Counted from the stretch's first letter, positions 22,849 to 33,138 are shown. The stretch is DNA of 64,000 bases from Clostridia bacterium (GCA_017436285.1 JAFSDL010000009.1:1-64000); one strand, 5' to 3'. Notes: generated from the letters alone by a model not told the origin. Numbers and translations: made by a program.

Positions 22849-24169
22849 ATGCTTTCTTGTTATTCTTAGGACTGTCGCTTTCCTGTAATTTGATTTTTGC
22901 TTCCTCACGGGCACTTGTTTTGCCGTGGGGAACGATATCGCCTGCTTTTGTAAGGGCAACCTTTGTTAAATAAGGTCCTACAAGCTCATAAATAAGAACA
23001 GAGAAAAGAGTAATGCTCTGAACGAGAACACCGATATCCCCACCGAATTCAAGAGCCTGACTTGCCATACCTAAAGCAACACCTGCCTGCGGGAAAAGAG
23101 TGATACCTAAATATTTAACTATGTTATTATCGCATTTAGTAGCCTTTGCACTGAAACGAGCACCGTAATATTTACCGATGCAACGGAAGATAATATATGC
23201 TCCGCCTATAACTATATAAATCCAGTTTTTAAATACTGATAAATCAAGCTCTGCACCGCTTATAACAAAGAAGAGAACTAAAAGGGGCGTTGTCCAACGG
23301 TCTGCTCTTTCCATAAGCTCTTCTGAGAAATCGCAGATATTGCAGAAGATTGTACCTAACATCATACAAGCTAAAAGGCTTGAAAAGGCAATATGTATGC
23401 TGCCGATTTCAAATTTCATTGAAGAAATTGCAACTGTGAGCATTACAAATGTAACGGAAATTGCCATACGCTTTGAACGGGAATGGAAGAATTTCTCACA
23501 AATGGTGAACAAGAAGCCCATTACTGCACCTAAAGCAATTGATAAAACAACCTCTAAAATGGGGTTTACAATCATTGAAATAACATCGATTGCTCCCGTG
23601 TTGATTGCTCCTGCAACTCCGAAAGAAACTGCGAAAACTACAAGACCGACTGCGTCATCAAGGGCAACAACAGGAAGAAGAATATCGGTAACGGGACCTT
23701 TTGCCTTGTACTGACGAACAACCATCAGGGTTGCTGCAGGTGCGGTAGCAGTTGCAACTGCACCAAGAATAATCGCTGCAGGAAGGGGGAGATAACCCTC
23801 GGGCAAAATAAATGAAAGGGCAATAAGTGCAATGTCTACAACAACGGTTGTAACAAGTGCTTGTGCAATACCGATTACGGTTGCCTGCTTACCAATCTTT
23901 TTAAGCTGAGCAAGGCGGAATTCATTGCCGATAGCAAAGGCAATAAAGCCTAATGCCAAATCGCAGAGAATTGAATAATGCTCAGGCGGGTTATAAGCCT
24001 CGCTGAAGCCGAAGCCCAATCTGCCAAGGCAGAAGGGACCGATAATCACACCTGCCACAAGATAAGCGGTAACCGCAGGGAGCCCCATTTTTTTAGCAAG
24101 TCTGGAAAGTAAAAGCCCTGATAAAAGGGCGATTGAGAGGGTTAAAAGAACCTCTGGAGTTGAGTGCAT
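22847..24169 (-). CDS. CPA2-type cation:proton antiporter
   Basis: The 440-residue product has about twelve membrane segments. The antiporter core is visible in LVAGVIIGPFCLGRLGFG (~residues 37-54), ALGFIAFAIGNEF (~77-89) and the LDDAVGLVVFAVSFGVAGA segment (~167-185), where the Asp-Asp pair is typical of ion-binding sites. Such proteins exchange Na+ or K+ for H+ to control pH and salt. The last ~30 residues are charged and cytoplasmic, without a TrkA-N domain, so it is a short form. Confidence 0.85.
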   Translation of the reverse strand: MHSTPEVLLTLSIALLSGLLLSRLAKKMGLPAVTAYLVAGVIIGPFCLGRLGFGFSEAYNPPEHYSILCDLALGFIAFAIGNEFRLAQLKKIGKQATVIGIAQALVTTVVVDIALIALSFILPEGYLPLPAAIILGAVATATAPAATLMVVRQYKAKGPVTDILLPVVALDDAVGLVVFAVSFGVAGAINTGAIDVISMIVNPILEVVLSIALGAVMGFLFTICEKFFHSRSKRMAISVTFVMLTVAISSMKFEIGSIHIAFSSLLACMMLGTIFCNICDFSEELMERADRWTTPLLVLFFVISGAELDLSVFKNWIYIVIGGAYIIFRCIGKYYGARFSAKATKCDNNIVKYLGITLFPQAGVALGMASQALEFGGDIGVLVQSITLFSVLIYELVGPYLTKVALTKAGDIVPHGKTSAREEAKIKLQESDSPKNNKKA

Positions 24170-24275
24170 AGTATTACTTCTTTCTTGTACATATTATATA
24201 AATAATTATATTGGCAGTTGTATATTTTAGCACAACAAGTGTTATTGTCAAGGGGGAAAATTAAAAATGCAATAC

Positions 24276-24384
24276 TTTTACGAAGGGTAAGCTTTACGGG
24301 GCTACCCACCACCATCGCAAGCGATGGTCCCCCTCCCTATTAGCCTGACGGCTAACAGGGATGATAAAGGTTGCGATACTTTTA
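24276..24384 (+). repeat. R element 1 (short form)
   Basis: Blocks in order: AATACTTTTAC, GGGTAA-CTTTACGGGGC, ACCCACCACC, hairpin ACCATCGC-AA-GCGATGGT, CCCCCTCCCTAT, hairpin TAGCC-TGAC-GGCTA, CAGGGATGATAAA. The reverse-complement copy R3 at 33139 keeps the blocks but has different stem bases. A heptamer-like AATTGCTATTTGCTATCTGG tail follows. Confidence 0.85.
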
Positions 24385-24410
24385 CTAATTGCTATTTGCT
24401 ATCTGGCATC

Positions 24411-25295
24411 TCAGTGGTGATGATGGTGGCTATGCTCCGTGTGATTGGGTTTGCAAATTAAATCTCCGCACTCTTCATCGGGCGCTTCGATTTCTACGGT
24501 TGTATGGGAAATGCCATGCTCTGATAACTCCTCTTTTACTGCTTTTTTTACTGCTGAAGGGTCGGAATCGGTAACAATATGGAGAGTAGCAATATGATTT
24601 GCACCATCAAGGGTTCTCAGGTGGAAATGGTGAACATCAATAACGCCCTCAATTTCTTTTAAATGGTGCTTCAGCTCAGAAATATCAATACCGTCGGGAG
24701 CTTTCTCAAAGAATATATCAAGAATTTTTCTGAAATTTTTAAAAGCATTAACAAGCAGGAATATAGAAATACCTATTGACATTATCGGATCTATATAGCT
24801 GATGTCGGTAAATTTCATCAGAACTGCGCCGACAAGCACAACACCCCAGCCTAAAACATCCTCAAGCATATGAAGGCTTACTGCTTTTTCGTTAAGAGAA
24901 TCGCCCTTGTGAGTTGAAATTGCCGCAACAAGATTAATCACAACTCCAAAAATTGCAAAAATAATCATTCCGTTATAATTGATTTCTGTCGGGTGGATGA
25001 TTTTGTCACAAGCATGGATTATAACAAAAATTGAGCCTACTATAAGAATAACAGTCATAATTAGACTGCCTAAAACAGAATATCTTGCGTAACCAAAGGT
25101 ATATTTATCATCAGGCTCTTTTTTGCTTTTCTTTTCAAGAATATAGGAAATGCCGATGCTAAGACTGTCCCCAAGGTCGTGAACAGAGTCTGAAATAATT
25201 GCAACACTTCCTGTTAGCGCTCCACCGATAAATTCAAACACTGCAAAAATAAGGTTGAGCACAAAGGCGGTTAAAATTCGTTTTTGTGATTTCAT
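24411..25295 (-). CDS. Cation diffusion facilitator (Zn/Co/Fe-type) transporter
   Basis: From the ATG at 25295 the protein has 294 residues, with AAGGAGA 5 bp upstream. The CDF core shows six membrane segments with the metal-binding H-D pairs in SDSVHDLGDSLSIG (~residues 40-53) and the second set in SLHMLEDVLGWG. The C-terminal cytoplasmic domain (HHFHLRTLDGANHIATLHIV) is typical. A His-rich tail ends the protein (HTEHSHHHHH) and could bind zinc or nickel. CDF proteins export divalent metals in exchange for protons. Confidence 0.9.
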   Translation of the reverse strand: MKSQKRILTAFVLNLIFAVFEFIGGALTGSVAIISDSVHDLGDSLSIGISYILEKKSKKEPDDKYTFGYARYSVLGSLIMTVILIVGSIFVIIHACDKIIHPTEINYNGMIIFAIFGVVINLVAAISTHKGDSLNEKAVSLHMLEDVLGWGVVLVGAVLMKFTDISYIDPIMSIGISIFLLVNAFKNFRKILDIFFEKAPDGIDISELKHHLKEIEGVIDVHHFHLRTLDGANHIATLHIVTDSDPSAVKKAVKEELSEHGISHTTVEIEAPDEECGDLICKPNHTEHSHHHHH

Positions 25296-25386
25296 AAGGT
25301 TCTCCTTGAAAAAATAGTTAAAAGGTATATAATATTTATACAATATATTTTACTACCGTTCTGATAAAAATTGCAAGGTGTTTTTT

Positions 25387-26244
25387 ATGTATAAACAAAA
25401 ATTATGTATGTCTATAAGCAAATCCTATGGTGAGGATTTATTGGAGCAGATAAGGCTTCTGAGAAAAACGGGGTTTGAGGGCTTTTTTGTGCTCTGGCAA
25501 CAGGGTATGGATGAGGTTATTGCAGATTGTGCAAGAGTTGCAAAAGAGGAAAATATGATTTTTCAGTCCATTCACGCTCCCTGGGGCTACTGTCAGGACC
25601 TGTGGGATGAAAATGAAAGGGAAGATGCCCGAAAGGGTATTGAAGAGCTGAAGCACTGCCTTGACCTTTGCAAAATGTATGATGTGCCCGTTCTGGTTTC
25701 TCACGTTTTTGTTGGGTTTGATGTTAAATATAAGCCAACTGAATTCGGACTTGGTAATTATGGCGAGGTAATTGACTATGCGGAAGAAATCGGTGTTAAA
25801 ATCGCCTTTGAAAATACCGAGGGTCTCCCATATCTGAAGGCTCTTTTTGAAAGATACGGTCACAGAGAGGCTATGGGCTTCTGTTGGGATTCGGGTCACG
25901 AAATGTGCTATAATTTTTCAGAGGATTTACTTGCTCTTTTCGGTCACAAGCTATATGCCACCCATATTAACGATAACCTTGGGGTTAAGGATTTTAACGG
26001 AAAAATTTTCTGGCACGATGATTTGCACCTTTTACCCTTTGATGGTATCGGGGATTGGGATTACAATGCAAAAAGACTTGTTAAATGCGGGTACGAGGGT
26101 ATTCTGACCTTTGAGCTTAACAACAAATCAAAGCCAAACAGACACGAGAATGATAAATATGATAAGATGAGCTTGGAAGAGTATGTTTCTGAAGCATACA
26201 TAAGAGCTTGTCGCGTAGCGCAAAAAATGCGGAATTCGGAATGA
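25387..26244 (+). CDS. Sugar-phosphate isomerase/epimerase-like TIM barrel
   Basis: The 285-residue product resembles xylose-isomerase-like TIM barrels: SIHAPWGY (~residue 61), VLVSHVF, IAFENTEG (~143), FCWDSGHEM and the metal-binding ATHINDN (~195) followed by LLPFDGIGDWDY. Members isomerise or epimerise sugars, inositols or hydroxypyruvate, or cleave AP sites. The chemistry here is unassigned. AAGGTG precedes the ATG. The last residues (MRNSE) come from a GCGGAAT-type heptamer array running into the coding frame. Confidence 0.8.
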   Translation: MYKQKLCMSISKSYGEDLLEQIRLLRKTGFEGFFVLWQQGMDEVIADCARVAKEENMIFQSIHAPWGYCQDLWDENEREDARKGIEELKHCLDLCKMYDVPVLVSHVFVGFDVKYKPTEFGLGNYGEVIDYAEEIGVKIAFENTEGLPYLKALFERYGHREAMGFCWDSGHEMCYNFSEDLLALFGHKLYATHINDNLGVKDFNGKIFWHDDLHLLPFDGIGDWDYNAKRLVKCGYEGILTFELNNKSKPNRHENDKYDKMSLEEYVSEAYIRACRVAQKMRNSE

Positions 26245-26276
26245 AATACCAGTCGCCAGTCGCCAGTCGCCAGTCA
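26224..26276 (+). repeat. Heptamer arrays at the 3' end of the epimerase gene
   Basis: Two different 7-bp tandem arrays are adjacent: a GCGGAAT-type (26228-26243) that contains the stop codon, and four CGCCAGT-type units (26250-26276). Confidence 0.8.
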
Positions 26277-26284
26277 GCTTCGCA

Positions 26285-26700
26285 AGGACGAGAGATAGAA
26301 GAGTAAATTTGCGGTGTTTGGAACCTGCCTTCGAAGGCGGGGGGACCGTCTTGAAACAGTTTAATCTTTCCAATACAGTATCAGGCGAGCCTATTATAAA
26401 TTTATGGTTTGTAGTGTGGCGGAACGGTGGGTGGTTCTCTGCGCGAGTCCTCGAGCGTAGTTGAATCGTCAGATTCAATTGTAGTAAACTAACATAGAAC
26501 AATAACTTTATTTCAGTTTCACCTAACGGTGAAATGACGCTCAAGTGTTCGCGTCAAGAACTCTCCACCGCCCGACTAACTAAACCCGTATATTTTATTT
26601 ATTCCACGATTAAAACAAAAATAGAACAATAATAAATCAAAAGGCGGTCCCCCTCTCTTCGAAGAGAGGTAAGGACACGCCTTTACTTTTTTGTTCTGTA
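26285..26700. repeat. R element 2 (long palindromic form)
   Basis: The left half has CCTGCCTTCGAAGGCGGGGGGACCGTCTTGAA-type sequence and GGCGGAACGGTGGGTGGTTC then GCGAGTCCTCGAGCG. The right half is its near inverse: GCGTCAAGAACTCTCCACCG and AAGGCGGTCCCCCTCTC with TTCGAAGAGAGG. Inner palindromes (TTGAATCGTCAGATTCAA, TTTCACCTAACGGTGAAA) lie between. I see no gene in 26245-26826. Confidence 0.8.
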
Positions 26701-26788
26701 ATACTTTTATAGTGTTGTTATTTTTGCGTTTTCGATTAAATCGGATTTTCTTAAGAAATAATACTGATTTGCATAGAAGTTGAAAATC

Positions 26789-26826
26789 ATTCCGAATTCC
26801 GCATTCAATAAAAACGCTCTGCGTTT
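26789..26826. repeat. Short heptamer array and hairpin after the peptidase
   Basis: ATTCCGAATTCCGCATTC is a GCGGAAT-type array on the minus strand. It is followed by AAAAACGCTCTGCGTTTTTA, a hairpin just after the peptidase stop that probably terminates the minus-strand transcript. Confidence 0.55.
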
Positions 26827-28044
26827 TTATTGTTTTGCTCCGTTATCAAACATTTCGAGAACCTTAACACTTGCTGCGTAGCATAATTCAAGGCATTCCT
26901 TGTTGAGAGCATCGGGAGTATCAAGTCTTGTATGATAGAAATCGGGGAGGGCGTGGCTGAGAGCGGTAATACCTGTAGCTCTGAGACCTGCCTGAGCAAA
27001 TGCTGCTGAATCGGTCGCGCCACCAAGGGGGGGAACCATACCTTTTTTGCAGGGGATTTTCAATTCCTCACAAGCCTCGATAAACAAATCGGAAACATCC
27101 TTGTCAACCTTGACTGTACCGTTAAGGTCGCGATAGTTTACCATAAGCTCTTCTGTCTGAGTGATTGTATCGTATGAATAAATGAAGGTGGGAACATCGT
27201 TCATTTCATCCTTATGAGCCTCGCACCAAGCCTTTGCACCGCGAAGACCTGCCTCCTCACTACCTGTGAAAATAACACCGATTTCTGTGTTTTCAAGCTC
27301 AATTCCTTCATCCTGAAGCATTTTAAGGATACCCATACCGATATAGCAGCCTGAAAGGTTATCGTTAGCACCGTCAACAATTCTGTTTCTGTTCCACATA
27401 TAGTAAAGACCAATCCAGAAGGGCACGAAAACGAGGGCAGCAAGACCGAGCTTTGTTGCAAGAGCACCTTCAAGAATACCTGCTGTTTTCAAAATACCGA
27501 TGGCAAGGGTATAGAAAGCACCGATAAAGCAGACAATCATATGAATATCAAAGCCCAGATATGTAAATTTGTATTTGAAGGGCCATTCCCATGCACCGTC
27601 AGCGTGACCAACGAATATAATTCTTCTTTTTACTTCGCCTGCAGGCTTTTTGAAGCCTGTTGCGTTGTGGCCGATTTTTTCCTTGAAGAATTTATCAACA
27701 AATTTTTTATAAAGCCCGAACTGCAGAACGCAGATTATGAGACCCATTACAATGAGTGCAATTGTTAAAGCGGGAATAAAGAAATATGAAACGAATGCCA
27801 GAAGGCAGAGGGTTATGGTGAAATAAATCCAACCGAAGAAGGAACCGGGATTTTCCTTAAATTCGTCAACAAAGGCTCTGTCGCAGCCTAATTCCTTCAT
27901 TTTTTCTACCGCATATTCGCAAGCCTGATGCTCACCCTTTGAGCCGGGGCCTCTTTTTTCAAAGGTGTTGCAGATATATGTGATTTCATCAATCATATAT
28001 TGAGCAGCCTTACCCTTTGCTTCAATAATTTTACTTAAATCCAT
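26827..28044 (-). CDS. M28-family metallopeptidase with membrane segments
   Basis: From the ATG at 28044 the protein has 405 residues, with AAAGGAGAG 8 bp upstream. Hydrophobic segments (~residues 70-130 and 175-250) flank a split M28 zinc-peptidase domain. Candidate ligands are H in GHADG, D in ANDNLSG, the E-E pair in GSEEAGLRG, D in ATDSAAF and H in FYHTRLD. Family members are aminopeptidases that trim peptides, here probably at the membrane. No pathway partner is adjacent. Confidence 0.82.
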   Translation of the reverse strand: MDLSKIIEAKGKAAQYMIDEITYICNTFEKRGPGSKGEHQACEYAVEKMKELGCDRAFVDEFKENPGSFFGWIYFTITLCLLAFVSYFFIPALTIALIVMGLIICVLQFGLYKKFVDKFFKEKIGHNATGFKKPAGEVKRRIIFVGHADGAWEWPFKYKFTYLGFDIHMIVCFIGAFYTLAIGILKTAGILEGALATKLGLAALVFVPFWIGLYYMWNRNRIVDGANDNLSGCYIGMGILKMLQDEGIELENTEIGVIFTGSEEAGLRGAKAWCEAHKDEMNDVPTFIYSYDTITQTEELMVNYRDLNGTVKVDKDVSDLFIEACEELKIPCKKGMVPPLGGATDSAAFAQAGLRATGITALSHALPDFYHTRLDTPDALNKECLELCYAASVKVLEMFDNGAKQ

Positions 28045-28129
28045 TATCATCTCTCCTTTTAAGTATTTGTAATACCCATAAGAATATTTTACAATAAAAT
28101 CAACCAAAGTCAACAAAAAATTAACAATA

Positions 28130-29059
28130 TTAAAAATTTTTTGTTGCAATATCACAAAAAATCGGGTAGTGGTCGCTTAATTCCTTAAGAGCATTCTGGG
28201 AAAGGGTGGCGTGTTGAGAGATTTCGGCATCACCGAAGCTGAAAATATGGTCTATAAAAAGCGTTCCCTTGTTGGTGTTTTCTCCGTGGGAGATGGTTTC
28301 TGCCTGATTCAGTGTATTCTGAAATGCAGTTGCAAGAATATCATAAATGGGTGAAGGGGTGCTTTTTGTAGGCTTATGAGTGTTGAAATCACCTAAGGGG
28401 AACACGGGGCAATTAAAAAGCCTTTTTAAATCCTTGCAGAGTGTTATCAGCTCAAGGGCTTGGGTAAGCGGGGTTGTGTTGTCGTTATAGGGTGAATTGC
28501 TCAAGCTGAAATGAGTGCATACAACTGCAAAAATTTTATCTGTTTTCTTATGACGGAAAACTCCCCATACCATTCTGCGAAGAGGGGAACCGCTACCGTT
28601 TTTGAAAACCTGCTCACCGAATGCAACAGGATTAACTGTTTCGGGATTGTAGGTGAGAGTTGTCATTGTGGGGAAAACTGCAGAGCGGACAGGGTGAATG
28701 AATTTATAATCCGTATTATTAAAAATGCAGGCAAACCATTTTCTGCTCATTTCCTGAAAGCCACATACATCGGGGGCGATGCCTTTTATAATTTCGCAGA
28801 CTGCATCCGCTCTGCTTTCTGCGGGTGAGCCCTCAAAGCCTATGGAATCCGCAAGCAAATTATAGGTCATAAGGCGGATTGTGCTTTCATCCTTTTTATA
28901 GATTTCACTGAGCTTTTCAATTTCTGATATTTGCTCTTGGGTTGCAGTAAATTGGGAAATGTCACCGTAGGTCTTGATATACATATCTGCCCCTGTTAAG
29001 AGGAAAAGTATTATTGTTGTTATAATTGCGGTAGTTTTGAAAATAGTGTTTTTTATCAT
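28130..29059 (-). CDS. Endonuclease/exonuclease/phosphatase-family protein
   Basis: The 309-residue product has an N-terminal signal or anchor (residues ~8-25) and an EEP fold. Motifs are MTYNLL (~residue 64), the metal-binding E in GFQEM (~99), VVCTHFSLSN, LGDFNTH (~223) and the terminal SDHYPI (~293). EEP proteins hydrolyse phosphodiester bonds in nucleic acids, lipids or inositol phosphates. The export signal suggests an extracellular or surface role. It lies 85 bp upstream of the M28 gene in the same direction. Confidence 0.82.
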   Translation of the reverse strand: MIKNTIFKTTAIITTIILFLLTGADMYIKTYGDISQFTATQEQISEIEKLSEIYKKDESTIRLMTYNLLADSIGFEGSPAESRADAVCEIIKGIAPDVCGFQEMSRKWFACIFNNTDYKFIHPVRSAVFPTMTTLTYNPETVNPVAFGEQVFKNGSGSPLRRMVWGVFRHKKTDKIFAVVCTHFSLSNSPYNDNTTPLTQALELITLCKDLKRLFNCPVFPLGDFNTHKPTKSTPSPIYDILATAFQNTLNQAETISHGENTNKGTLFIDHIFSFGDAEISQHATLSQNALKELSDHYPIFCDIATKNF

Positions 29060-29104
29060 ACTGTTAGTATTTACAGTTTGGTCGTAATAATTACAAAATA
29101 GTTA

Positions 29105-29260
29105 GGAGTGAGTAGTGTCGGGACCTGCGGTCGGCGATTATAAATATGTACTATTGTGGTTTGTTTTGGGGTATAGGCGAGCCTATACCTTACGGTTACG
29201 ACCCTATCTGACATAGTCACTTAAACCATCAAACCCGTAAGGCACTGGCTTGCCTGTGCC
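29105..29260 (-). repeat. P element 2
   Basis: Two imperfect 20-bp palindromes, GGTATAGGCGAGCCTATACC (29170-29189) and GGCACTGGCTTGCCTGTGCC (29241-29260), point inward with TTACGG and CCGTAA. A tail shared with P4 (GACCTGCGGTC, TGTCGGGACC) lies on the left. A heptamer array, GGCATCTGGCGACTGGTAAC, follows at 29290. Confidence 0.8.
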
Positions 29261-29335
29261 ATAGGAAATGTAAAAGTATCGCGAAGCTTTGGCATCTGGC
29301 GACTGGTAACTGGTGGCTCACATTACTTTTAAATC

Positions 29336-29363
29336 TTGAAAAATATAAAAACTATGATATACT
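29336..29363 (+). promoter_or_regulatory. Promoter of hflX
   Basis: TTGAAA (29336-29341), a 16-bp spacer and TATACT (29358-29363), 37 bp before the ATG. Confidence 0.6.
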
Positions 29364-29399
29364 TTATTAAACGAATAAACTGAAATAATTGGTGAACTT

Positions 29400-30641
29400 A
29401 TGGAGCTTTTTGAAAATAAAATTGAACAGGAGAGGGCGGTGCTTGTGTCTGTTGATACAGGCGAGTTTGATGTTGATTCATCTCTTCTTGAACTCAGTGA
29501 GCTTGCCCGCACTGCAGGGGCAGAGGTTATCTGCGAAATGACACAAAAAAGAGAGTCGCCCGAGGCGGGAACATATCTTGGTCGCGGTAAGCTTGAGGAA
29601 TTGGCAGAATACTGCGAAAATGAAAAGCCCGACCTTGTTATTGTTGATGGTGAGCTGACACCTGCTCAGCAAAAGAATATTGAAACAATTACCGACACAA
29701 GAGTTATTGACAGAACAACTCTTATTCTTGATATTTTTGCTTCCCGTGCCTTGTCGGGTGAGGGTAAATTGCAGGTTGAGCTGGCACAGTTGAAATATGC
29801 CTTGCCCCGTCTGGGCGGTAAGGGTGCCTCAATGTCCCGTCTTGGTGGTGGTATCGGTACTCGCGGCCCCGGTGAAACAAAGCTTGAAACTGACCGCCGT
29901 CACATAAGGCGCAGAATTTCTGCTCTTTCTGATGATTTGAAGGAGCTTGAGGAAAGAAGAGCCCGTCACAGAGAAAGGCGAAAAAAGGACGGAGTTGTTA
30001 CTGTTGCTCTTGTGGGCTACACAAATGCAGGTAAATCAACTCTTATGAATACCCTCACAGATGCAGGTGTGCTTGCAGAAAACAAGCTTTTTGCAACCCT
30101 TGACCCAACTGCAAGAGCCTTGACTCTGCCCGATGGCAGTAGTGTTCTTCTGATTGATACGGTTGGCTTTATCAGAAGGCTTCCTCATAAGCTTGTTGAG
30201 GCATTTAAATCCACCCTTGATGAAGCGGTAAACGCCAATGTTATTCTCAATATCTGCGATGCTTCAAATGATGAATGTGCAGAGCATTACAAGGTAACAA
30301 TGGATTTGCTTGAAGAGCTTGGCTGCGGTGATAAGCCTATAATCACAGTCCTCAACAAATGCGACCTTGTGAATGATATTTCAATTCCTATGGCTAATTC
30401 CGTAAGAGTTTCCGCTAAAACAGGCGAGGGTGTTCCTGAGCTTCTTGAGGCAGTTAAGGATGCACTTCCCCCAACAAGAAAAAGAGTTAAAATTCTTCTT
30501 CCCTTCTCAATGGGTGGGGTTGGTGCAGAGCTTCGAAAAACAGGTGTTGTTCATTCTGAGGAATACACAGTGGAGGGACTTTTGCTTGATATAACTGCAG
30601 AAATTTTTACACTTGAGAAGTATCAGGAATACATTTTATAA
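29400..30641 (+). CDS. hflX: GTPase HflX
   Basis: The 413-residue protein has the HflX N-terminal region (SPEAGTYLGRGKLEELAEY, DGELTPAQQKNIE, RTTLILDIFASRA), the GSGGIGTRG-like linker seen as LGGGIGTRGPGETKLE, and a long coiled coil (~residues 165-200). The G domain follows: G1 GYTNAGKSTL (from residue 206), G3 DTVGF, G4 NKCD. HflX binds the ribosome and splits or rescues stalled 70S particles. A heptamer array begins directly at the stop codon (TTATAATGCGG), followed by a terminator module. Confidence 0.93.
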   Translation: MELFENKIEQERAVLVSVDTGEFDVDSSLLELSELARTAGAEVICEMTQKRESPEAGTYLGRGKLEELAEYCENEKPDLVIVDGELTPAQQKNIETITDTRVIDRTTLILDIFASRALSGEGKLQVELAQLKYALPRLGGKGASMSRLGGGIGTRGPGETKLETDRRHIRRRISALSDDLKELEERRARHRERRKKDGVVTVALVGYTNAGKSTLMNTLTDAGVLAENKLFATLDPTARALTLPDGSSVLLIDTVGFIRRLPHKLVEAFKSTLDEAVNANVILNICDASNDECAEHYKVTMDLLEELGCGDKPIITVLNKCDLVNDISIPMANSVRVSAKTGEGVPELLEAVKDALPPTRKRVKILLPFSMGGVGAELRKTGVVHSEEYTVEGLLLDITAEIFTLEKYQEYIL

Positions 30642-30672
30642 TGCGGAATGCGGAGTGCGGAGTGCGGAATGA
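30639..30672 (+). repeat. GCGGAAT heptamer array after hflX
   Basis: Four to five 7-bp units (GCGGAAT or GCGGAGT) start at the hflX stop and end in GAGCTTCGCAAGA. Confidence 0.85.
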
Positions 30673-30705
30673 GCTTCGCAAGATTTAAAAAATATTCGTA
30701 AAACA

Positions 30706-30750
30706 AAAAGATTCAAGACAAATTGTTTTTGTCCTGAATCTTTTTTTGTT
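30706..30750 (+). terminator. Terminator of hflX
   Basis: AAAGATTCA-AGACA pairs with TGTC-CTGAATCTTT and is followed by a T7 run. A near-identical hairpin lies at 37764 in the same context. Confidence 0.85.
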
Positions 30751-30847
30751 TAGCTAATTTAAAAGTAAAAAAAGTTGTATTTAGTTAATTTTAAAACGAA
30801 AAAGTTGTTGTTTGAACAAATAATATAATGTTTGGAAGCGAAGCTTC

Positions 30848-30890
30848 CCAGACATTCCGCATTCCGAATTCCGCATTCCGAATTCGTTTA
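30848..30890 (-). repeat. Heptamer array after glnN
   Basis: ATTCCGC/ATTCCGA units (minus-strand GCGGAAT) adjoin the palindrome TTTAGCGTACGCTAAA (30888-30903), which contains the glnN stop codon. Confidence 0.8.
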
Positions 30891-32981
30891 GCGTACGCTA
30901 AACAACAACTCTCCGTAAGACGGGTAGCACCATTTATCTGTGGGGCAGAGGGCTTCTGCGCAATCAACTGCGAAGCGCAGGTGCTCCATAACAGGAATAA
31001 TTCTGTTTTTATAGAACATTGCGGCGGCATCGCTTTCCTTGATTTCCTTAACCTCTCTTGAAAGCTTTTCCAATTCATTAACTGCACCGAAGGCTTCCTT
31101 TGAAAGACCTGAAAGCTCCTTTGCAACTGCTTCCTCATAGGTGGTGTCAATATATTCGCCAACCGCTCTTTTTGCAAGAATTGTAGCAGTAAGCTCACTG
31201 ACCTGACGGCTGACACAGGGGAGAATATCCTTCTTTGTCATATCAATCATTGTGAGAGCCTCAATGTTAAGATATTTGCAGTATTTTTCATTTTTGATTT
31301 CATAGTGAGCCTTGATTTCTGCTTCACTGTAAACACCGTGCTTTGTATAAAGGTCAATATTCTTTTTATGAAGCATATAGGGGAGACAATCGGGAGTGGA
31401 TTTAAGGTTGAGAAGACCTCTCTTTTCTGCTTCCTTAACCCAGGCATCGTCATAGCCGTTTCCGTTGAAAATAATTCTCTTATGCTCCTTGATAACTCTT
31501 TTAATAAGAGCTTCAATTGCGGAATCAAAGCTTTCTGCATTTTCAAGCTCGTCCGCAAACTGAGAGAGAACCTCTGCAACTGCAGTATTAAGAGTTGTGT
31601 TAGGGCCTGCAACCGAAGCGGAAGAGCCTAACATACGGAATTCAAATTTATTACCTGTAAAGGCAAAGGGTGATGTTCTGTTTCTGTCGGTTGAATCCTT
31701 GGGGAAACGGGGAAGAACGTGAACACCGACCTTGAGAACCTCTTTTTCCTTTGAACCGTAGCTTTCGTCATTTTCAATTGCATCAAGAACTGCATTAAGC
31801 TCTTCACCAAGGAACATTGAAACAATTGCAGGGGGTGCCTCCTGAGCACCGAGACGGTGGTCATTACCTGCGGAAGCAATTGAAATACGGAGTAAATCCT
31901 GATAATCGTCAACCGCCTTGATTACTGCACAGAGGAAAAGTAAAAACTGTGCATTTTCTGCGGGAGTTTCGCCGGGCTCAAGAAGATTTGTGCCTGTGTT
32001 GGTGGAAATTGACCAGTTGTTATGCTTACCGCTACCGTTAACGCCTGCAAAGGGCTTTTCGTGAAGAAGGCAGACCATACCGTGCTTTTTAGCAATTTTC
32101 TGCATTGCCTCCATTGTTATCTGGTTGTGGTCGGTAGCAATATTTGTTGTGGCATAAATAGGTGCCAATTCGTGCTGAGCGGGTGCTGCCTCGTTATGCT
32201 CGGTTTTTGCAAGAACACCCAATCTCCAGAGCTCCTCGTCAAGCTCTGCCATAAATGCCTGAACTCTTGGTTTGATAGCACCGTAATAGTGGTCGTCAAG
32301 CTCCTGACCCTTTGGTGGCTTTCCGCCGAAAAGAGTTCTGCCTGTGTAAACAAGGTCCTTTCTTTTGTTGAAAACATCCTTATCAACAAGGAAATATTCC
32401 TGCTCGGGACCAACAGTTGTTTTAACGGAAACAACATCTGTGTTGCCGAATAATTTTAAAATACGAAGAGTCTGCTTGTTGATTGCTTCCATTGAGCGAA
32501 GAAGAGGTGTTTTCTTGTCAAGGGCATCGCCACCATAGGAACAGAATGCGGTGGGAATGCAAAGAACACCATCCTTAATAAAAGCAAAAGAGGTAGGGTC
32601 CCAGGCAGTGTAGCCACGAGCCTCAAAGGTTGCACGAAGACCGCCTGAGGGGAAGGAGGAAGCATCGCTTTCACCCTTAACAAGCTCTTTGCCCGAGAAC
32701 TCCATTATAATGCCACCATCTTTGGTGGGGGTGATGAAGCTGTCGTGCTTTTCGGCAGTAACGCCTGTGAGGGGTTGGAACCAATGGGTGTAATGAGTTG
32801 CGCCCTTTTCAATTGCCCAATCATTCATTGCATTGGCAATAACATTTGCAACATCTAAATCAAGACGATGACCTGTTTCAAGAGTACGTTCAAGCTCTGC
32901 ATAAGTTTCTGCAGGCAAACGCTCCTTCATAACAGATGCGGAAAACACATCACAACCGAAATATTCTGTTACTGTTTTCAT
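30888..32981 (-). CDS. glnN: Glutamine synthetase, type III
   Basis: The 697-residue product has the length and features of type III glutamine synthetase (GlnN). The N-terminal region contains [11 protein letters not shown] and [20 protein letters not shown]; the catalytic core contains [44 protein letters not shown] and [17 protein letters not shown] [17 protein letters not shown]. It makes glutamine from glutamate, ammonia and ATP. AGAAAGGG sits 9 bp before the ATG. The last residues (FSVR) and stop are inside the palindrome shared with the downstream repeat. Confidence 0.93.
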   Translation of the reverse strand: MKTVTEYFGCDVFSASVMKERLPAETYAELERTLETGHRLDLDVANVIANAMNDWAIEKGATHYTHWFQPLTGVTAEKHDSFITPTKDGGIIMEFSGKELVKGESDASSFPSGGLRATFEARGYTAWDPTSFAFIKDGVLCIPTAFCSYGGDALDKKTPLLRSMEAINKQTLRILKLFGNTDVVSVKTTVGPEQEYFLVDKDVFNKRKDLVYTGRTLFGGKPPKGQELDDHYYGAIKPRVQAFMAELDEELWRLGVLAKTEHNEAAPAQHELAPIYATTNIATDHNQITMEAMQKIAKKHGMVCLLHEKPFAGVNGSGKHNNWSISTNTGTNLLEPGETPAENAQFLLFLCAVIKAVDDYQDLLRISIASAGNDHRLGAQEAPPAIVSMFLGEELNAVLDAIENDESYGSKEKEVLKVGVHVLPRFPKDSTDRNRTSPFAFTGNKFEFRMLGSSASVAGPNTTLNTAVAEVLSQFADELENAESFDSAIEALIKRVIKEHKRIIFNGNGYDDAWVKEAEKRGLLNLKSTPDCLPYMLHKKNIDLYTKHGVYSEAEIKAHYEIKNEKYCKYLNIEALTMIDMTKKDILPCVSRQVSELTATILAKRAVGEYIDTTYEEAVAKELSGLSKEAFGAVNELEKLSREVKEIKESDAAAMFYKNRIIPVMEHLRFAVDCAEALCPTDKWCYPSYGELLFSVR

Positions 32982-33011
32982 TGATATCAACCCTTTCTGA
33001 TAATCACCGAC

Positions 33012-33040
33012 ATTATATAACAAAATATTTCGATTATCAA
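33012..33040 (-). promoter_or_regulatory. Promoter of glnN
   Basis: On the minus strand TTGATA (33035-33040), a 17-bp spacer and TATAAT (33012-33017). Confidence 0.75.
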
Positions 33041-33138
33041 CAGGAAAGTATAGGTTTGTGAAAGTTTTGTCGAATGTTATATATTATTTATTGATAGGGA
33101 AAACAGAATTAGATAAAATGCAAAGTAAGACGAAAAGT